In this document: positions 30,426 to 39,340 of the stretch, in pieces
How the letters are laid out: each line of letters starts with the position of its first letter
Position numbering within the stretch: the first letter of the stretch is position 1
Origin: Flavobacteriia bacterium
GTDB lineage: Bacteria; Bacteroidota; Bacteroidia; Flavobacteriales_D; Crocinitomicaceae
NCBI GenBank assembly: GCA_947464135.1
Contig: CANHVK010000004.1
Location: forward strand, 1-61,597
Direction of reading: 5' to 3'
DNA length: 61,597 bases
Made by a program: the position numbers and the translations under genes
The notes under the pieces: generated by a model
Database searches by the model: none
What the model was told of the DNA's origin: nothing
Seen by the model: only the letters and a program-made list of their open reading frames with translations

Positions 30426-31505
30426 ATGCCTTTTAATAAATCAACAAATTATCTAATTAAATTTTTACATTTCGGTTTTTGGATTGCTTTATATTTAGTT
30501 CCATATTTCGATCCCAGAGGAGCACGCCCTATTTCTGCATCGAATATTTATTTTTTATTAAATCCACACATTCTTTTCAATCACTTATTATTTATAATTC
30601 TTTTTTATTCAAATTCAGAAGTTTTTGTACCAAGATTGTTACTTAGTAAACGTACTGTGGTTTATTATTTAGTAATTTTTTTCTCTGTAATAGTAATTTT
30701 GTTGGTAGCGTTTTTGATTTTTCCCTTATTTAAATTACCACACTCAGATTTTCCTAAACCTAATTTACCAAATATTGAAATACTTCATTTGCACCAAACT
30801 ATTTCCTTGGTATTCCCTTTACTTTTTATTTTACTTGTAAGTACTCTTTATCGTTTGTTAATTCATAAATACAAATTCGAGAAAAAACAAAAAGAAAAAG
30901 AAAACGAACAATTAAAAACTGAACTATCATTTTTACGTTCTCAAATTAGTCCGCATTTTATTTTCAATGCATTGAATAGTAGTATAATATTAGTTAGAAA
31001 GCAAAGTGAAAAAGCTGAGGAATCTCTCATTAAATTAGCATCATTAATGAGGTATATGCTTTATGAATCTGATAATGAAAAAATAGCAATTGAAGATGAA
31101 ATAGAGTACATCGAAAACTTTATTGATTTACAAATCATTCGTTTTGAAAAGTCAATTAAAATAAATAAAAAGATTGTATTCGACGAGACTTATTCATCTG
31201 ACTTTATCGAATCAATGCTTTTAATTCCATTTATTGAAAATGCTTTTAAACATGGTTCTTTAGTTTTGAAAGAGCCTGAAATTCAAATTGAAATAAGCAT
31301 TGAAAATAATATTCTGATTTTAAGAACAAAAAATAAATTTTCAACTAAAACCAATATTCATGGAGAAACTTCTAAAAATCATGGAATCGGTTTGTCAAAT
31401 GTGAAAAGAAGATTAGAATTGTTATATCCAAATAGGCATGAATTAAAATTGGATAAGGTTGGCGAATATTTTAATGTATATTTATCAATTCAAATAAATA
31501 AATGA
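30426..31505 (+). CDS. LytS/YpdA-type sensor histidine kinase
   Basis: A 359-residue histidine kinase of the LytS family (His_kinase domain) with four TM segments: about residues 15-28, 45-62, 78-99 and 125-143. The H box is LRSQISPHFIFNALN with H177, and the C-terminal ATPase carries the N box (IPFIENAFKHG) and GIGLSNVKRRLELLYP. There is no periplasmic sensor domain, so it likely senses membrane or turgor-type signals, or a small ligand within the membrane. It overlaps the LytTR regulator by 4 bases (ATGA), a clear two-component pair. The ATG at 30426 was preferred over the TTG at 30393, which lies ahead of the terminator hairpin. Confidence 0.9.
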   Translation: MPFNKSTNYLIKFLHFGFWIALYLVPYFDPRGARPISASNIYFLLNPHILFNHLLFIILFYSNSEVFVPRLLLSKRTVVYYLVIFFSVIVILLVAFLIFPLFKLPHSDFPKPNLPNIEILHLHQTISLVFPLLFILLVSTLYRLLIHKYKFEKKQKEKENEQLKTELSFLRSQISPHFIFNALNSSIILVRKQSEKAEESLIKLASLMRYMLYESDNEKIAIEDEIEYIENFIDLQIIRFEKSIKINKKIVFDETYSSDFIESMLLIPFIENAFKHGSLVLKEPEIQIEISIENNILILRTKNKFSTKTNIHGETSKNHGIGLSNVKRRLELLYPNRHELKLDKVGEYFNVYLSIQINK

Positions 31506-32230
31506 TTCGCTGTATTTGCATAGATGATGAGCCTTTAGCGCTAGAAATGATGGAGGATTTTATTCGTAAAGTTCCTTTTCTTAATCTTGTCGCATCATGT
31601 AATAATGCTATCGAGGCATATGAAATACTGAATTCTAATCAAATTGATTTACTTTTTGTAGATGTAGAAATGCCTGAAATTAATGGTGTTCAGTTTGTTC
31701 AATCCCTTAAAAATCGACCCTTTATTATATTTTCAACAGCATATAAAAAATATGCTATTGAAGGATTTGAATTAGATGTAATTGATTTTTTAGTTAAACC
31801 TTTTTCTTTTGATCGTTTTTATAAAAGTGTTTTGAAGGTGAAGGAAACTTATAATCTAATTCATAACTCTACACCAACAACATTGAAACAATTACCACCT
31901 GATTATTTGTTTGTTAATGCAGATTATAGTTTGGTGAAAGTCATAATTCCTGAAATTTCTTTTATTGAAGGATTGAAAGATTATATTAAAATTTATTTAT
32001 CTGGCCAACAAAAACCTATTGTAACTCGTATGAGTATGAAAACAATAGAGGAGAGACTTAATTTGTTAGGGTTTATTCGAATTCATAAGTCTTACATTGT
32101 TAATCTTGGAAAAATCACTTCCATTAAGAAAACGCGATTATTCGTTCATGATACAGAGATCTTTATTGGAGATAATTACAAAGATCCTTTGTTTAAAGCT
32201 TTAGGATTAGATATTCCTGAAGAAAATTAA
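31502..32230 (+). CDS. LytTR-family response regulator
   Basis: Two-component response regulator, 242 residues, partner of the LytS-type kinase. The receiver domain (about 1-118) has acidic residues D8/D9, phospho-acceptor D54 in LLFVDVEMPEING and K99 in FLVKPFSF. The LytTR DNA-binding domain (about 145-240) has the family pattern ISFIEGLKDYIKIYL, then FIRIHKSYIVNLGKI. Regulons of this family are often adjacent; here the PqqD/ATP-grasp cluster starts 121 bases downstream on the same strand, which makes it a candidate target or co-transcribed unit (inference). Confidence 0.93.
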   Translation: MIRCICIDDEPLALEMMEDFIRKVPFLNLVASCNNAIEAYEILNSNQIDLLFVDVEMPEINGVQFVQSLKNRPFIIFSTAYKKYAIEGFELDVIDFLVKPFSFDRFYKSVLKVKETYNLIHNSTPTTLKQLPPDYLFVNADYSLVKVIIPEISFIEGLKDYIKIYLSGQQKPIVTRMSMKTIEERLNLLGFIRIHKSYIVNLGKITSIKKTRLFVHDTEIFIGDNYKDPLFKALGLDIPEEN

Positions 32231-32351
32231 TTATTCGCAGAATATCAGCTATTCGTCGTAACTTTTCTCTGTTTGGTATCTTTTAAAAATTTTGTTTTCA
32301 TTAATTTTTCATATTTGTTTTATAAAATAAGTTGAACTAATATTCCAAATA

Positions 32352-32597
32352 ATGAAAATAAAATCAAATTTAGCAGTGAGTGACAGCGGATTTATCTTTA
32401 ATCCATCGAATGGTGACTCTTTCTCAACAAATACTGTTGGTGCAGATATTATTTTACTCTTAAAATCGGGTAAATCATTTGAGGAAATTAAAAAAGAAAT
32501 TGGTAATAAATACGAAGTGGATGATATTCTATTTGAAAAAGATTTTCATGATTTTGTATCACAGTTACAAGACTATTATTTAGTAAGCAATGACTAA
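32352..32597 (+). CDS. PqqD-family small protein (RRE-like)
   Basis: An 81-residue protein with the PqqD fold pattern: an N-terminal beta hairpin (GFIFNPSNGDSFSTNTVGADI), then helices with SFEEIKKEIGNKY and a C-terminal helix (VSQLQDYYLV). PqqD proteins bind precursor peptides (RiPP recognition element) and hand them to a modifying enzyme. The stop overlaps the ATP-grasp start by 8 bases, so it is translationally coupled to it. No precursor peptide was seen beside it. Alternatively it could bind the ATP-grasp enzyme as a regulatory subunit. Confidence 0.7.
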   Translation: MKIKSNLAVSDSGFIFNPSNGDSFSTNTVGADIILLLKSGKSFEEIKKEIGNKYEVDDILFEKDFHDFVSQLQDYYLVSND

Positions 32598-33648
32598 TCA
32601 ATCAACTAAAAGAAAATTGACTGTAGCCGTTACAGGGTTAAATGCAGTTGACAGTCCTGGTCCTGGAGTTGCTGTTATACGAGGCATTCGTGATTGTGAA
32701 GATTTTGACGTGCGTATTATTGGATTGTCATATGAATCACTTGAGCCAGGAATTTATATGGAAGGAATTGCTGATAAAGTATATCAAATACCTTACCCTG
32801 CAGCAGGTTCTGAATCGCTTCTTGGAAGAATTGAATACATTCATGCCATTGAAAAAATCGATGTGATTATTCCCAATTTTGATGCCGAATTACATAATTT
32901 CATTAAGATATCAGATCGTCTTAAAGCGATGGGAATAGGAACGTTTTTGCCTTCATTAGAACAATTTGAAGCAAGAGATAAAATCAATCTTTTTAAGTTT
33001 GGTGAAAAGCATGATTTATTAGTTCCAAGAGATAAAACGATTTATGATTTATCTGAATTACCCCAAGTTGCTAAAGATTTTGGTTATCCAATCGTAGTTA
33101 AAGGGAAGTACTATGAAGCAACCATAGCTTATACATTGGAGCAAGCACAAAAAGCTTTTCATAAGTTAAATGCAAAATGGGGTTTACCAATAATCGTTCA
33201 GGAATTTATTACTGGAACAGAAGTAAATGTAGCCGCATTAGGAGATGGAGAAGGAAACACGATTAGTGCTGTTCCGATGCGAAAGTTGTTTATCACAGAT
33301 AAAGGAAAAGCTTGGGCTGGTATTACAATCGAAGAGAATAAACTAATTGATTTATCAAAAAAATTCATCTCTGCAACAAAGTGGAGAGGAGGATTTGAAA
33401 TAGAGATTATGCTTACGCAAGATGGTAAACCATATATTATGGAAGTGAATCCCCGTTTTCCTGCTTGGATTTATCTTACAGTTGGTGCAGGTCAAAATCA
33501 ACCTGCTTCATTAGTGAAAATGGCATTGGGTCAAAAATTAGAACCTTTTACATCCTATGAAGTTGGTAAACTTTTTATTCGTTATGCTTGGGATTTAATC
33601 ACAGATGTATCTGAATTTCAAAAAATTTCAGCTTTCGGAGAGTTATAA
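32590..33648 (+). CDS. ATP-grasp carboxylate-amine ligase
   Basis: A 352-residue ligase of the ATP-grasp superfamily, most like the carbamoyl-phosphate synthase large-subunit module. The N-terminal Rossmann-like domain reads VAVTGLNAVDSPGPGVAVIRG. The ATP-grasp domain spans about residues 125-320, with YPIVVKGKYYEA (adenine/phosphate lysine), PIIVQEFITGTEVNV, and MEVNPRFPAWIY (E285 and N287 are the Mg ligands). It would activate a carboxylate as acyl phosphate and join it to an amine; substrate unknown. It is the second gene of the PqqD cluster and overlaps the first. Confidence 0.88.
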   Translation: MTNQSTKRKLTVAVTGLNAVDSPGPGVAVIRGIRDCEDFDVRIIGLSYESLEPGIYMEGIADKVYQIPYPAAGSESLLGRIEYIHAIEKIDVIIPNFDAELHNFIKISDRLKAMGIGTFLPSLEQFEARDKINLFKFGEKHDLLVPRDKTIYDLSELPQVAKDFGYPIVVKGKYYEATIAYTLEQAQKAFHKLNAKWGLPIIVQEFITGTEVNVAALGDGEGNTISAVPMRKLFITDKGKAWAGITIEENKLIDLSKKFISATKWRGGFEIEIMLTQDGKPYIMEVNPRFPAWIYLTVGAGQNQPASLVKMALGQKLEPFTSYEVGKLFIRYAWDLITDVSEFQKISAFGEL

Positions 33649-33702
33649 AATATAAATTATTAAACAAACCTTCCCTATAAGTCACACCGTTTAAAGGTAT
33701 CC

Positions 33703-33720
33703 GACTGAGCGAAGTCGAAG
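33703..33720. repeat. Dispersed Bacteroidota intergenic palindrome
   Basis: GACTGAGCGAAGTCGAAG, with a 4-bp GACT/AGTC inverted pair and an overlapping CGAAGTCG-type core, sits in the 90-base gap between the ATP-grasp and decarboxylase genes. I know the same core (GAGCGAAGTCGAAG) as a common short dispersed repeat in Bacteroidota genomes. It is GC-rich against its surroundings and does not look like a terminator, as no T-run follows. Confidence 0.5.
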
Positions 33721-33738
33721 TAACTAAAAATTAAAATT

Positions 33739-35103
33739 ATGAGCACTGAAAAATTAAAATATGAAAGACCTGCGATTCGCAAGATGAATACAGGATTAAT
33801 GAACAAGTTTGGAACGAGAACTGAATATGCCCCTTTTACGCACATTGATGGTGTTTCTGTTAAAGAACTAATATCTAACTATGGATCGCCTTGTTTTGTC
33901 ATTTCTGAAAGAACTATAAGGAGGACTTATCAAAATGCAGTGAGAGCCTTTAAAACACGTTATCCGAAGGTTCAATTTGCTTGGAGTTATAAAACAAATT
34001 ATTTAGATGCAGTTTGTAATGTTTTTCACCAGGAAGGTTCTTGGGCTGAAGTAGTTTCAATTTTTGAATATTCGAAAGCAATTGCTAATGGTGTTCCTGG
34101 AAATAAAATTCTTTTCAATGGTCCAGAGAAAACAAAAGCAGACATGACAATTGCTATAGAAAATGGTTCATACATTCACATTGATCATTTTGACGAATTA
34201 TATGATTTAATTGAAGTTACCACTGAATTAAAGAAATCAGCTAAAGTCGCAATCCGTGTGAATATGGATACGGGGGTTTATCCAATGTGGGACCGTTTTG
34301 GATTTAATTACGAATCAGGACAAGCATGGAATGCAATCAATAAAATTATGGCTTCTGAATATTTAGATTTAGTTGGTTTGCATTGTCATATCGGAACATT
34401 TATGTTGACCCCAAGTGCTTATGGAGTTGCTGCATCAAAACTTTCTGATTTGGCTGTAAATATTAAATATGTTTACAATAAAGCAATTCAATATTTAGAT
34501 TTAGGTGGAGGTTTTCCTTCTGCAAATACGTTAAGAGGTTCTTATTTACCTGGTTCGGATGTGATTCCTACAATTGATGAGTTTGCAGAAGTAATTACTT
34601 CAACGATATTGAATTACGGTTACAAAAAAGAAGAGCTTCCGTTATTAATTTTAGAAACAGGTCGTGCTTTAATTGATGATGCTGGATATTTGTTAGGGAG
34701 TGTTATTGCAAACAAACGTCTTTCAGATGGTAGAAGAGCAACAATAATGGATTTTGGTGTAAATATTTTATTTACAGCGTTTTGGTATGAGCATAAAATT
34801 ACTCCAGCGCAAGAATTTTCAACACATACGGAAGATATGGTGTTATATGGTCCACTTTGTATGAATATTGATGTGGTGCGTCAAAGTGTTACTTTACCAG
34901 CATTAAATAAAGGAGATAATGTGGTAGTTCATAAAGTGGGTGCTTACAATATGACGCAATGGATGCAGTTTATCGCAATGAGGCCAAAAGTTGTTTTGAT
35001 AGACACTAATGGAAATCATCACATAATTCGTGAAAATGAAACTGTTGATACATTGAAAGAAATGGAACGTTTACCTGAACACCTAAATACATTCGATTTA
35101 TAA
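33739..35103 (+). CDS. Fold-type III PLP-dependent decarboxylase, divergent LysA relative
   Basis: A 454-residue enzyme of the diaminopimelate/ornithine/arginine decarboxylase 2 family. K85 in SYKTN is the PLP-lysine. GLHCHIGT and LDLGGGFP bind the cofactor phosphate, and ETGRALIDDAG and C374 (GPLC) match the family. The loop after the cysteine reads CMNID where meso-diaminopimelate decarboxylases have CESGD, and the tyrosine segment reads GAYNMTQW. The substrate-binding edge has therefore changed. I infer a decarboxylase (or racemase) for another amino acid or conjugated substrate. It lies between the ATP-grasp and channel genes, 15 bases from the latter. Confidence 0.85.
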   Translation: MSTEKLKYERPAIRKMNTGLMNKFGTRTEYAPFTHIDGVSVKELISNYGSPCFVISERTIRRTYQNAVRAFKTRYPKVQFAWSYKTNYLDAVCNVFHQEGSWAEVVSIFEYSKAIANGVPGNKILFNGPEKTKADMTIAIENGSYIHIDHFDELYDLIEVTTELKKSAKVAIRVNMDTGVYPMWDRFGFNYESGQAWNAINKIMASEYLDLVGLHCHIGTFMLTPSAYGVAASKLSDLAVNIKYVYNKAIQYLDLGGGFPSANTLRGSYLPGSDVIPTIDEFAEVITSTILNYGYKKEELPLLILETGRALIDDAGYLLGSVIANKRLSDGRRATIMDFGVNILFTAFWYEHKITPAQEFSTHTEDMVLYGPLCMNIDVVRQSVTLPALNKGDNVVVHKVGAYNMTQWMQFIAMRPKVVLIDTNGNHHIIRENETVDTLKEMERLPEHLNTFDL

Positions 35104-35118
35104 CTCTAAATTCGTTTA

Positions 35119-37332
35119 ATGTTAACGTTTAAAAATATAAACCAAAGGCTATTGCATGCTATTGATTCAATCATTAATAGTTATGCAGTAGTCTTTTTTT
35201 CAAACAACCGTTTTTTTGGCATTTTGTTGCTTTTGGCTTCTTTTGTAGACCCAATAGCAGGAGGATGTGGTTTGTTGGGACTGGTTTCTGCAAATATTTT
35301 TGCTTTTGTTTTAGGTTTAAATTCTGATTTTATTCGTAAAGGATATCATGGTTATGATGCAATGCTTGTTTCTATAGGTATAGCTCATTTTTATCAGTTT
35401 AATATTACCTTGCTTATAGTAATTATTTGCGTAGGCATTTTTTCAATTTTAATAGCTTCGTTAATTCACGGAGTGCTTCATAAGTATCATTTGCCGTCTT
35501 TAAGTTTTCCGTTTTTAATTTCAATTTGGTTAGTTTTTAGTGCGATTCCATCTATGCATACCATTCAAATAAATAATGAATTACTGTATGAACTGAATGA
35601 GATTCAAAAGTCAGGAGGTTTTTCCAATATAAAATGGCTTCAATTTATTGAGAATACACAACAGGAATATCTTCATCTACCAAAAATTAGTATTGTTTAT
35701 CTTAAATCACTTTCTTCTTTATTTTTTCAGTCGAATGTGTTATCTGGTTTATTGATTGCTATTGGGTTAATTATTTATTCAAGAATTGCTTTTACCCTTT
35801 CAATTTTAGGATATACTACTGCATATTTCTTTTATCCTTTGTTAGGTGGAGATATTTCAGATTTTTATGAAAAATTCATTGGTCTTAATTTTATTTTTCA
35901 AGCGATTGCAATTGGAGGTATTTATTTAGTCCCTTCCTTATGGAGTTATCTGACAACTATTGTATTGACTCCTTTGTTAATTCTTGTTTTATTTGGGTTT
36001 AATAAGATATTATATATGATTGGATTAGCTCCTTATTCACTTCCTTTTACCGTAATTACTATTCTGTTTTTATATGTTTTAAATCATCGAACAAAAATTA
36101 AAGGCATTCATAAAGTTTTAAATCAAACCTATCAACCAGAACAAAATTTATATGGATTTTTAAATTCAAATCACAGGTTAAGGCAATTCAATTATTTTCC
36201 AATTCATTTACCAATTTGGGGTGAATGGATGGTCTCACAAGGACATGATGGTAAAATCACTCATTTAGCTGAATGGAGTAAAGCATTTGATTTCATTGTG
36301 TTGGATGATGAATTAAAATCATATCAATTACCCGGAATCGTTACAGAAGATTTTTATTGTTACAATAAACCTGTATTGGCATGTGCTGATGGATATATAG
36401 TTGCTGTTCAGGATAATATTGATGATAATGACCCAAATGAGGTGAATACCCTTCAAAATTGGGGAAATACAATCGTTATATATCACCTGGATGGTTTATA
36501 TAGTCAGGTAAGTCATTTGAAAAAGGGTTCAATAAAATATGCAGTTGGTGATTTTGTTAAACGAGGAGAAATAATTGCTTTATGCGGAAGTTCTGGTCGT
36601 TCACCTGAACCACATCTACATTTTCAATTACAGTCAGTTCCTACAATAGGAGCTAGGACACTTGATTTTCCTTTAGCTTATTACTTGTTGAGAGATAACA
36701 ATAAATTAGAATTAAAAACTTTTGATAAGCCAGTTGAAGGGCAATTTGTAAGTTCAATTGATGTGAATCCGTTGATGAGGTCTGCATATGACTTAATTCC
36801 AGGAAAAAAAATATGTTGGACAATAAATCAAAATAGTTCAACCACTTACGAAAATTGGGAAGTATTTACTGATAGCCTAAATCATTCATACATTTTCTGC
36901 CATGAATCTAAAGAAATAGCTTATTTCTACAACGATGGAAATATGATACTTTTTACAAGTTATATCGGAAATAAATCGGGATTGTTATATCATTTTTATC
37001 TTGCTAATTACAAGGTTGTTTTAGGGTTTTATAAAGGCTTAACGATAGAAGAAAAGTATCCTATGGCAACGATTTCATTAAAGTTAGTTTCTGTATTACA
37101 GGATTTTATTGCTCCTTTTTATCAGTTTGTTAAGACTTCTTTTATATTAAATTATGACGAAATTGATGATATAAATCTGACGAATAAGATTAGAATTTCT
37201 TCATCCGCAGAGATAAAAATTGCTGGAATAAAACAAAAAGCATTTAATTATAATATTTTCTTGGAGGATAATAAAATTTCAAAATTTGAAATTCGTTCCA
37301 AAAAAGGTAAAATCGAGGCAATATGCGAATAG
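35119..37332 (+). CDS. Urea-transporter-fold channel fused to M23 peptidase domain
   Basis: A 737-residue fusion. Residues about 15-345 are a two-fold repeated membrane domain of the urea transporter (UT) family: FFSNNRFFGILLL and GYHGYDAMLVSIG in repeat one, FFQSNVLSGLLIA and FIFQAIAIGG in repeat two. Residues about 375-515 are an M23 metallopeptidase domain with candidate zinc ligands H382 (ITHLAE), D391 (AFDF) and HLH at H499/H501 (PHLHFQ), plus the GxxVxxGxxIAxxGxSG segment. The last ~220 residues are unassigned. The M23 domain is expected to act in the periplasm. No urease gene is nearby, so urea need not be the substrate. It overlaps the next gene by 10 bases. Confidence 0.85.
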   Translation: MLTFKNINQRLLHAIDSIINSYAVVFFSNNRFFGILLLLASFVDPIAGGCGLLGLVSANIFAFVLGLNSDFIRKGYHGYDAMLVSIGIAHFYQFNITLLIVIICVGIFSILIASLIHGVLHKYHLPSLSFPFLISIWLVFSAIPSMHTIQINNELLYELNEIQKSGGFSNIKWLQFIENTQQEYLHLPKISIVYLKSLSSLFFQSNVLSGLLIAIGLIIYSRIAFTLSILGYTTAYFFYPLLGGDISDFYEKFIGLNFIFQAIAIGGIYLVPSLWSYLTTIVLTPLLILVLFGFNKILYMIGLAPYSLPFTVITILFLYVLNHRTKIKGIHKVLNQTYQPEQNLYGFLNSNHRLRQFNYFPIHLPIWGEWMVSQGHDGKITHLAEWSKAFDFIVLDDELKSYQLPGIVTEDFYCYNKPVLACADGYIVAVQDNIDDNDPNEVNTLQNWGNTIVIYHLDGLYSQVSHLKKGSIKYAVGDFVKRGEIIALCGSSGRSPEPHLHFQLQSVPTIGARTLDFPLAYYLLRDNNKLELKTFDKPVEGQFVSSIDVNPLMRSAYDLIPGKKICWTINQNSSTTYENWEVFTDSLNHSYIFCHESKEIAYFYNDGNMILFTSYIGNKSGLLYHFYLANYKVVLGFYKGLTIEEKYPMATISLKLVSVLQDFIAPFYQFVKTSFILNYDEIDDINLTNKIRISSSAEIKIAGIKQKAFNYNIFLEDNKISKFEIRSKKGKIEAICE

Positions 37333-38717
37333 TTCTAATTATTATATGTTTGATATTCATCAAGGTAAATGCTCAAACAAATAAGACTTTAAAAGAGTCG
37401 TATGTTGATAGTGTTTCTTATGTTTATTCAATGAAAGGAAATCACAAAGAATTAGTATCTATAGCAAATCAAGCTTTTGATTCAAAAATTGATTTTTATT
37501 ACTTGAGATATAGATTGGGTGTTTCGTATTTTAATCAAAAGAAATACCTACTCGCTATTGAACATTTTAAAAAAGCATTAGCATTTTATCCTGCAGATTT
37601 CTATACAAAAGAGTATCTATTTTATGGTAATTTATATCTAAATAATATTTCTGAAGCAAAACAAATACTTGCTAAATTTCCTTCGAATTTACAATCTAAT
37701 TATCAAAAGTTGATTGGTAAAGAAAGATTAATTAATATAGAATCAGGCTATCAAACAACAAGTTATGTTTCTTCTCAAGATACCGCTACTTTCCTAGGTC
37801 CTGATGGTCTATATGCTGAATCGGATAGGATGAAATCATTACAATATTATCAGTTGGGCGCTAATTTTCCAATTTCAAAAAAGATACAAGTTTATACAGG
37901 GCTCTCCTACGTTCAAAATAATCGAACAAGACATATTTATTCAAAGGATAATTATTATTACAATGATTATTTAAATAAAATTTTTAAAAAACAAGTTAAA
38001 ACGAAAGATACGGCTCAAGATTATAGTTTAAATCAATACCAAGCTTATCTAGGTGCAACAATTTCATTACCGAAAAAGTTCAATTTACAATTTGGTTTCC
38101 AAAACATGTATTATTCTCAAAATAAATTGGTTGCGGCTAGTGATTCGATGAAATCAACGTTGTTAGATACCCTGATTTATAATTATAGATACCAAACAAT
38201 TACCAGTTCTTTGAATAATTATGTGTCATCAATTTCACTGTCTAAATCATATTCTAATATAAACACGATTTTAAATCTTGGTTATTCACGAATTGATAAT
38301 ACTAATATTTATCAAATGGGTACTCAATTCACATATAGTCCATTGGGAAATTATAACTTAAATATTACGGGAGGATATTATATTTCAGCTGATTCTACTA
38401 AACGGAATATTCTATTCGCAAAGATTCTGGGTAAAATTTCAGATTCTTGGTGGTATGAAGTATATCATTATCAAGGAAATTTAAAGAATTATCATGAATC
38501 AAATGCTTATGTGGTTTATAATATTTCAGATGTTATTAAATCAAAGTCAGGAATAAACATTGCTTATTATTTTCATCCAAATTGGACGTTAAATATGAGG
38601 TATGACTTTTTAGTTCGATCAGCATCTTTTACTAAATATATCCCCGGTTCACAAGTGAAATTGTTGGATGATTACATTAATAATTCATTTATAATTAATT
38701 TGATATGGAAATTCTAA
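37323..38717 (+). CDS. TPR protein with outer-membrane beta-barrel (YaiO-like)
   Basis: A 464-residue protein with signal peptide (1-17, ending VNA), two to three TPR units (about 35-125) and a C-terminal beta-barrel of about 300 residues rich in alternating aromatic strands, ending IINLIWKF with a terminal Phe as in outer-membrane proteins. The pattern resembles YaiO-family barrels. Likely an outer-membrane partner of the channel/peptidase encoded just upstream (10-base overlap). Its end overlaps the next TPR gene by 13 bases. Confidence 0.75.
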   Translation: MRIVLIIICLIFIKVNAQTNKTLKESYVDSVSYVYSMKGNHKELVSIANQAFDSKIDFYYLRYRLGVSYFNQKKYLLAIEHFKKALAFYPADFYTKEYLFYGNLYLNNISEAKQILAKFPSNLQSNYQKLIGKERLINIESGYQTTSYVSSQDTATFLGPDGLYAESDRMKSLQYYQLGANFPISKKIQVYTGLSYVQNNRTRHIYSKDNYYYNDYLNKIFKKQVKTKDTAQDYSLNQYQAYLGATISLPKKFNLQFGFQNMYYSQNKLVAASDSMKSTLLDTLIYNYRYQTITSSLNNYVSSISLSKSYSNINTILNLGYSRIDNTNIYQMGTQFTYSPLGNYNLNITGGYYISADSTKRNILFAKILGKISDSWWYEVYHYQGNLKNYHESNAYVVYNISDVIKSKSGINIAYYFHPNWTLNMRYDFLVRSASFTKYIPGSQVKLLDDYINNSFIINLIWKF

Positions 38718-39325
38718 GTAAAAGAATCTTTTTTGTTTTATCATTTATTGTGTTTTCTTTTAATACTTTATCTCAATCAGATAATGCCATAAGAGACGCG
38801 TTAAAAAGGAGTTATGATGCAGAATACCAACTAAAATATGCAAGAGCAATTGAGGAATTAATGGGGGTATATGAATCTTCATCTTATGAATTAAATCTTC
38901 GTTTAGGTTGGCTATGTTACAAGAACAATAAATTTGTAGAATCTATAGCATATTATAAAAAAGCAATCATAAAAATGCCTTTGAGTATTGAAGCTAAATT
39001 GGGAATTGTATATCCTTTAGCAGCTTTAGAAAAATGGGATGAGGTTGTAAACCAATATAAATCAATATTAAAAATAGATGTATATCATGCTACTGCAAAT
39101 TATCGATTGGCATTAATTTATTACAATCGATTAGATTATGGAAACTCCTGGAAGTATTTAAAAAATTATATTAATCTATATCCTTTTGATTATGATGGAA
39201 ATAGTTTAGCAGGTTGGATTAAGTATAGTGTTGGTAAAAAGGAAGAAGCTTACGTTTTTTTCAAAAAGGCTCTTATGGTTAATCCATATGATACAAGTTT
39301 TAATAAAGTTTTAGGAATCAAATAA
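38705..39325 (+). CDS. TPR-repeat periplasmic protein (paralogue 1)
   Basis: A 206-residue protein with a signal peptide (about 1-24, ending LSQ) and about four TPR motifs, e.g. YELNLRLGWLCYKNNKFVES and ATANYRLALIYYNRLDYGNS. It is clearly related to the next gene: both share a nearly identical motif order, ALEKWDEV-type and IYYNRLDY-type segments and a final FFKKALMVNP-type repeat. Likely a scaffold protein, secreted to the periplasm or attached to the inner face of the outer membrane. Overlap with the previous gene is 13 bases. Confidence 0.8.
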   Translation: MEILSKRIFFVLSFIVFSFNTLSQSDNAIRDALKRSYDAEYQLKYARAIEELMGVYESSSYELNLRLGWLCYKNNKFVESIAYYKKAIIKMPLSIEAKLGIVYPLAALEKWDEVVNQYKSILKIDVYHATANYRLALIYYNRLDYGNSWKYLKNYINLYPFDYDGNSLAGWIKYSVGKKEEAYVFFKKALMVNPYDTSFNKVLGIK

Positions 39326-39340
39326 TTTAATTTTTTTATT

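Noticed and set aside
35119-37332. Urea uptake or urease operon
   Set aside because: Only the UT fold is present. No ure genes or nickel genes are in the window, so urea as substrate is unsupported.
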